From positions 1 to 5,127 of the forward strand of contig QGSR01000156.1 in assembly GCA_003387805.1 (NCBI GenBank): a DNA stretch of 5,127 nt, in the 5' to 3' direction. Below, piece after piece: positions 1 through 5,127 of the stretch (the stretch's first letter is position 1; every line of letters starts with the position of its first letter). The translations under genes and the position numbers were made by a program. Below the pieces are notes generated by a model. The model had not been told where the DNA came from. It saw only the letters and a program-made list of their open reading frames with translations, and ran no database searches. Source of the stretch: Bacillota bacterium (GTDB lineage Bacteria > Bacillota > Limnochordia > Limnochordales > ZCTH02-B6).

Positions 1-1214
<1,214 letters not shown>

Positions 1215-1223
1215 GGCTCGTTC

Positions 1224-1244
1224 CGGCGCCGGCGGCCGGCGCCG
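1224..1244. repeat. Perfect GC-only inverted repeat after mdh
   Basis: CGGCGCCGG (1224-1232) and CCGGCGCCG (1236-1244) are perfect complements around a CGG loop, starting 9 nt after the mdh stop codon. No T-run follows. It may stabilise the mRNA 3' end or pause RNA polymerase ahead of the terminator at 1259-1300. Confidence 0.6.
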
Positions 1245-1258
1245 CACGACGGGACGAA

Positions 1259-1300
1259 AACGGGACGAGGCGCACCGGGCGCCCCGTCCCGTTCTTTCTT
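1259..1300 (+). terminator. Intrinsic terminator of mdh, possibly bidirectional
   Basis: AACGGGACG (1259-1267) pairs perfectly with CGTCCCGTT (1285-1293). After one A-C mismatch, GGCGC (1269-1273) pairs with GCGCC (1279-1283) around a 5-nt loop. The stem is followed by CTTTCTT, a broken U-tract in the mdh direction. On the other strand the stem is followed by TT and then CG, making TTTT with the two stem bases, so it could also stop transcription coming from the convergent permease gene, for which no nearer terminator is evident. Confidence 0.8.
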
Positions 1301-1412
1301 GGTCCTCGGCGTGCGGAAGCTTGCCCTTGTCTCGCGCGCCGGCGCCCCTGCACTCCGGCGCCGCGCCTCCGCCCGGCCGGCGCCCGCTTGGCCCCGCCGG
1401 GTCCGGCCGTCT
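1301..1412. other. GC-rich convergent spacer with repeated GGCGCC
   Basis: No coding signal is recognisable here between the mdh terminator and the permease stop codon. GGCGCC occurs at 1341, 1357 and 1379, and twice more in the hairpin at 1224-1244. These can pair with one another, but none is followed by a T-run on the minus strand, so no clear intrinsic terminator for the permease is present in the spacer itself. Confidence 0.5.
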
Positions 1413-2756
1413 TTAGAGGAAGACAAACCGCAGGATGAACAGCACCGCCAGCAAGTAGGTCAGCCACGGCACTTCGTCCCACTTGCCCGACAGCACCTTG
1501 ATCAGCACGTAGCTGATGAAGCCCAGGGCGATGCCCGTGGCGATGCTGTACGTGAAGGGCATGGAGACGATGGTGATGAAGGCCGGAATGGCCTCGCCGG
1601 CGTTCTCCCAGTTGATGCGGGGCACGACGCCCATCATCAGGGCGCCGACGACGATGAGCGCGGGCGCCGTGGCGAAGGGCGCATCCGCGACCAGGCCCAC
1701 CAGCGGCGTGAAGAACAGCGACAGAAGGAAGAGCGCCGCCACCACCAAGGCCGTCAGACCCGTGCGGCCGCCCGCCGCGACGCCGCTGGTGGACTCCACG
1801 TACGTGGTCACCGTGGGCGTGCCGAAGACGGAACCGCCCAAGGTGCCGATGGCGTCGGCCATCAGCGCCTGCCGCGCCCGGGGCAGGCGCCCGTGCTCGT
1901 CCAGGAAGCCGGCGCGGGCCGAGACGCCGATGAGCGTGCCCACCGTGTCAAACATGTCCACGAACAAGAACACGAGGATGATCTCGAACAAGCCCAGCTG
2001 CAGCGCGCCCGGAATGTCCAGTTTGCCGAACACCGGCGCCCAGTCGCTGAAGCGCGGCACCTGCACGATGGACGTCGGCAGAGGCACCTGGCGGAACATC
2101 ATGCCCAGCACCGTCGTGCCGAGAATGCCCCACAAAATCGCGCCCCGCACCCGCAGGGCCAGCAGCGCGCCGGTAATCAGCGTGCCCACCAGCGCCAGAA
2201 GCGGTCCGGGCGCCGTGATGTCGCCCAAGGCCACCAGCGTGGCCGGATCGTCCACGACGATGCCGGCGTTTTGCGCCCCGATCAACGCGATGAACAAGCC
2301 GATGCCGGCGCTCACGGCCAGCTTCAGCGTGTCCGGCACCGCGTCCACGATGGCTTCCCGAATGCGGCTCCAGGTGAGAATCGCGAAGACGACGCCGGAA
2401 ATGAAGACGGCGCCCAGCGCGGTTTCCCACGGAATGCCCCGGCCGAGTACGACGGTGAACGTGAAGTAGGCGTTGAGGCCCATGCCCGGCGCGAGGGCGA
2501 ACGGATAGTTGGCCAAAAACGCCATCAAGATGGTGGCGAAGGCCGCCGATACGGCCGTGGCGATGACCACCGCCTGGAACGGCATGCCCGTTTCCTGGAC
2601 GATGCCCGGGTTCACGAAGATGATGTAGGCCATCGTCATGAACGTGGTGACGCCGGCCACCACCTCCGTGCGGACGGTGGTGCCGTGCTCCTTCAGGCGA
2701 AACCACCGCTCCAACAACGATCCGTCAGCCGCTGCGCTCTGCGCGGCACGCCCCAT
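1413..2756 (-). CDS. NCS2 family purine (guanine/hypoxanthine or adenine) permease, AzgA-like
   Basis: This is an inner-membrane nucleobase:proton symporter of the AzgA branch of the NCS2 family, relatives being B. subtilis PbuG/PbuO and E. coli GhxP/AdeP. The protein has 447 residues, a normal length, and is almost wholly hydrophobic segments, as expected for the 14-helix UraA fold. Family blocks visible in order are TEVVAGVTTFMTMAYIIFVN (30-49), ANYPFALAPGMGLNAYF (82-98), FLFVDMFDTVGTLIGV (264-279, with Asp267 and Asp270), and TPTVTTYVESTSGVAAGG (313-330, including Glu321) followed by RTGLT. The TM8 acidic residues and the TM10 block form the substrate site in this family. The ATG at 2756 has GGGGAGGG with its GGAGG core 8 nt upstream. 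It is transcribed alone, divergent from groES. The family is certain. Which purine it carries cannot be read from sequence alone, so no symbol is given. Confidence 0.93.
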   Translation of the reverse strand: MGRAAQSAAADGSLLERWFRLKEHGTTVRTEVVAGVTTFMTMAYIIFVNPGIVQETGMPFQAVVIATAVSAAFATILMAFLANYPFALAPGMGLNAYFTFTVVLGRGIPWETALGAVFISGVVFAILTWSRIREAIVDAVPDTLKLAVSAGIGLFIALIGAQNAGIVVDDPATLVALGDITAPGPLLALVGTLITGALLALRVRGAILWGILGTTVLGMMFRQVPLPTSIVQVPRFSDWAPVFGKLDIPGALQLGLFEIILVFLFVDMFDTVGTLIGVSARAGFLDEHGRLPRARQALMADAIGTLGGSVFGTPTVTTYVESTSGVAAGGRTGLTALVVAALFLLSLFFTPLVGLVADAPFATAPALIVVGALMMGVVPRINWENAGEAIPAFITIVSMPFTYSIATGIALGFISYVLIKVLSGKWDEVPWLTYLLAVLFILRFVFL

Positions 2757-2780
2757 GCGTGCACCCTCCCCTGCGAATAC

Positions 2781-2800
2781 GAACGTTCTTGCGAACGTTC
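2781..2800 (-). promoter_or_regulatory. Double GAACGTTC palindrome in the permease upstream region
   Basis: The 8-bp palindrome GAACGTTC occurs at 2781-2788 and 2793-2800, separated by TTGC. Because each unit is self-complementary, the whole is also an inverted repeat. As DNA it looks like a tandem operator with a 12-bp period. As permease-strand RNA it would fold into an 8-bp stem closed by a GCAA loop, a GNRA tetraloop, ending 11 nt before the SD. Its position just ahead of the SD and start codon suggests control of permease expression. Purine permeases of B. subtilis belong to the PurR regulon, whose boxes contain CGAAC, but the spacing here is not the PurBox arrangement. Confidence 0.5.
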
Positions 2801-2935
2801 ATCTTTTTTCGTGGTGTATCTTTCGCTGATAAAGCGTATCTTCCTGCTCTTATTTCAAAAATACATCCGGAAAAAGCGCGTTTTCGCCGGAACCGCCGGG
2901 CACCAGCGTCCTCCCGCTATTTTGCCCGCAGGGTA

Positions 2936-2963
2936 TTGACACCGCCGCCGGGCTGGATATAGT
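2936..2963 (+). promoter_or_regulatory. Sigma-A promoter of groES-groEL
   Basis: A perfect -35 box TTGACA (2936-2941) and -10 box TATAGT (2958-2963, 5 of 6) are separated by 16 nt. The predicted start near 2970 lies directly before the CIRCE, so the operator would be in the first transcribed bases. The leader to the groES ATG would be about 70 nt. Confidence 0.88.
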
Positions 2964-2971
2964 AGTGACTG

Positions 2972-2998
2972 GTAGCACTCTCACCCATCGAGTGCTAA
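2972..2998. promoter_or_regulatory. CIRCE operator (HrcA binding site)
   Basis: GTAGCACTC (2972-2980) and GAGTGCTAA (2990-2998) are separated by exactly 9 nt, matching the CIRCE consensus in 8 of 9 and 9 of 9 positions. HrcA, itself dependent on GroEL for folding, binds this element and represses chaperonin transcription at normal temperature. Its position immediately downstream of the promoter fits this role. No hrcA gene is in the window. Confidence 0.96.
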
Positions 2999-3038
2999 CA
3001 ATCCCCAAAGACGCGACAATCGAGGGAGGGAAAGCTTC

Positions 3039-3332
3039 ATGAAGCTCGTTCCGCTGGGGGATCGAGTGGTCGTGAAGGCTGTCGAACAGGAGGAGCGCAC
3101 CAAGGGCGGCATCGTGCTGCCGGACACGGCCAAGGAGAAGCCGCAGGAAGGCGAAGTGCTGGCCGTGGGCACCGGGCGGCTCTTGGACAGCGGCGAGCGC
3201 GTGCCGCTGGAGGTCCAAGTCGGTGACCGGGTCGTCTTCTCCAAGTACGGCGGCACCGAAATCAAGCTGGAAGGCGAAGAGTACATCATTCTGCGCGAGT
3301 CGGACATTCTGGCGGTCGTCAAGGGCGACTGA
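3039..3332 (+). CDS. groES: Co-chaperonin GroES (Hsp10)
   Basis: GroES forms the heptameric lid that caps the GroEL chamber and drives ATP-dependent folding in the cytoplasm. The protein has 97 residues, typical for the family. It begins [12 protein letters not shown], the family start. The mobile loop, about 15-34, contains the hydrophobic tripeptide Ile25-Val26-Leu27 in GGIVLPD, which contacts the GroEL apical domain. It ends with the usual [15 protein letters not shown] block. The ATG at 3039 follows GGGAGGG (3024-3030), with a 9-nt gap from the GGAGG core. It is the first gene of the CIRCE-controlled operon. groEL follows after an 87-nt gap that shows no promoter or terminator I can support, so the two are presumably co-transcribed and heat-inducible through HrcA. 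Confidence 0.98.
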   Translation: MKLVPLGDRVVVKAVEQEERTKGGIVLPDTAKEKPQEGEVLAVGTGRLLDSGERVPLEVQVGDRVVFSKYGGTEIKLEGEEYIILRESDILAVVKGD

Positions 3333-3403
3333 CGCCCCGCGGCGCCTCCGGAATCAGAAGAGCTCGCGTTGTCGTCTGAAACACCTGCACCTCATTTTTC
3401 CTC

Positions 3404-5039
<1,636 letters not shown>

Positions 5040-5069
5040 CGGGCCTTCGCCCGCCGTCCGGTTCCGGCG

Positions 5070-5098
5070 TCGGGCCCGGGCCGCGAGCCCGGGCCCGA
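5070..5098 (+). terminator. Strong hairpin after groEL (possible terminator)
   Basis: TCGGGCCCGGGC (5070-5081) and GCCCGGGCCCGA (5087-5098) are perfect 12-bp complements around the 5-nt loop CGCGA, beginning 30 nt after the groEL stop. There is no T-run after it, so it is either a U-less terminator/pause site or a 3'-end stabiliser. Termination may instead involve the next hairpin. Confidence 0.55.
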
Positions 5099-5099
5099 A

Positions 5100-5127
5100 G
5101 GCGCCGGGAGCCGGTTCGCCCGGCGCC
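5100..5127 (+). terminator. Second hairpin after groEL, at the window edge
   Basis: GGCGCCGGG (5100-5108) pairs perfectly with CCCGGCGCC (5119-5127) around a 10-nt loop. The right arm ends exactly at the window end, so a following T-run, which would make this the true intrinsic terminator of the operon, cannot be seen. Confidence 0.5.

Noticed and set aside
2781..2800. LexA box (GAAC-N4-GTTC)
   Set aside because: The half sites occur as GAAC directly joined to GTTC, and as GTTC-N4-GAAC, which is the inverse order. They do not occur as GAAC-N4-GTTC.
2757..2880. Purine riboswitch in the permease leader
   Set aside because: The conserved core and three-way junction of the guanine/adenine aptamer are not visible on the minus strand.
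1299..2939. Long plus-strand open frame of 546 codons opposite the permease
   Set aside because: Its product is rich in Arg, His, Gln, Asp and Gly with no recognisable domain, and it lies antisense to a clear NCS2 permease. It is an open frame produced by high G+C codon usage and it runs through the groES promoter region.

Overview
The window comes from a bacterial chromosome with G+C well above 60% by eye. The groES-groEL operon has a near-perfect CIRCE (HrcA operator), the promoters look like sigma-A sites, Shine-Dalgarno (SD) sequences are strong (GGAGGG types), one gene starts with TTG, and the left-edge gene resembles phosphosulfolactate synthase/YitD. Together these suggest a high-GC, Gram-positive-like lineage, for example a deep-branching, possibly thermophilic Bacillota (Symbiobacterium/Thermaerobacter-type). 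The assignment is an inference from style and gene content, not from a marker gene.

Layout, left to right. (1) Positions 1-137, minus strand: the first 45 codons of a phosphosulfolactate synthase (ComA family) that runs off the left edge. (2) Positions 138-275: a compact divergent control region. A very good sigma-A promoter reads right into mdh, a weaker one reads left into comA, and their -35 boxes overlap. The same bases form an imperfect CIRCE-like element. (3) Positions 276-1214: a complete LDH-type malate dehydrogenase of 312 aa starting at TTG. (4) Positions 1215-1412: two hairpins, the second a convincing intrinsic terminator with T/A-rich flanks on both sides, then GC-rich spacer rich in GGCGCC. 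(5) Positions 1413-2756, minus strand: an NCS2/AzgA-type purine permease convergent with mdh. (6) Positions 2757-3038: a second divergent region, holding a double GAACGTTC palindrome next to the permease start and a textbook promoter plus CIRCE in front of groES. (7) Positions 3039-5039: groES and groEL with an 87-nt gap. (8) Positions 5040-5127: two strong GC-rich inverted repeats.

The genes do not form one pathway. GroES/GroEL are the heat-inducible folding chamber, malate dehydrogenase is central carbon metabolism, and the permease is nucleobase salvage. ComA makes a sulfonate from phosphoenolpyruvate and sulfite, and its only visible link to mdh is the shared divergent promoter region. 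I see no mobile element, CRISPR array, tRNA, rRNA or obviously new system. The points most worth a second look are regulatory: the CIRCE-like sequence over the mdh promoter, the comA/mdh divergent pair, and the double palindrome before the permease.
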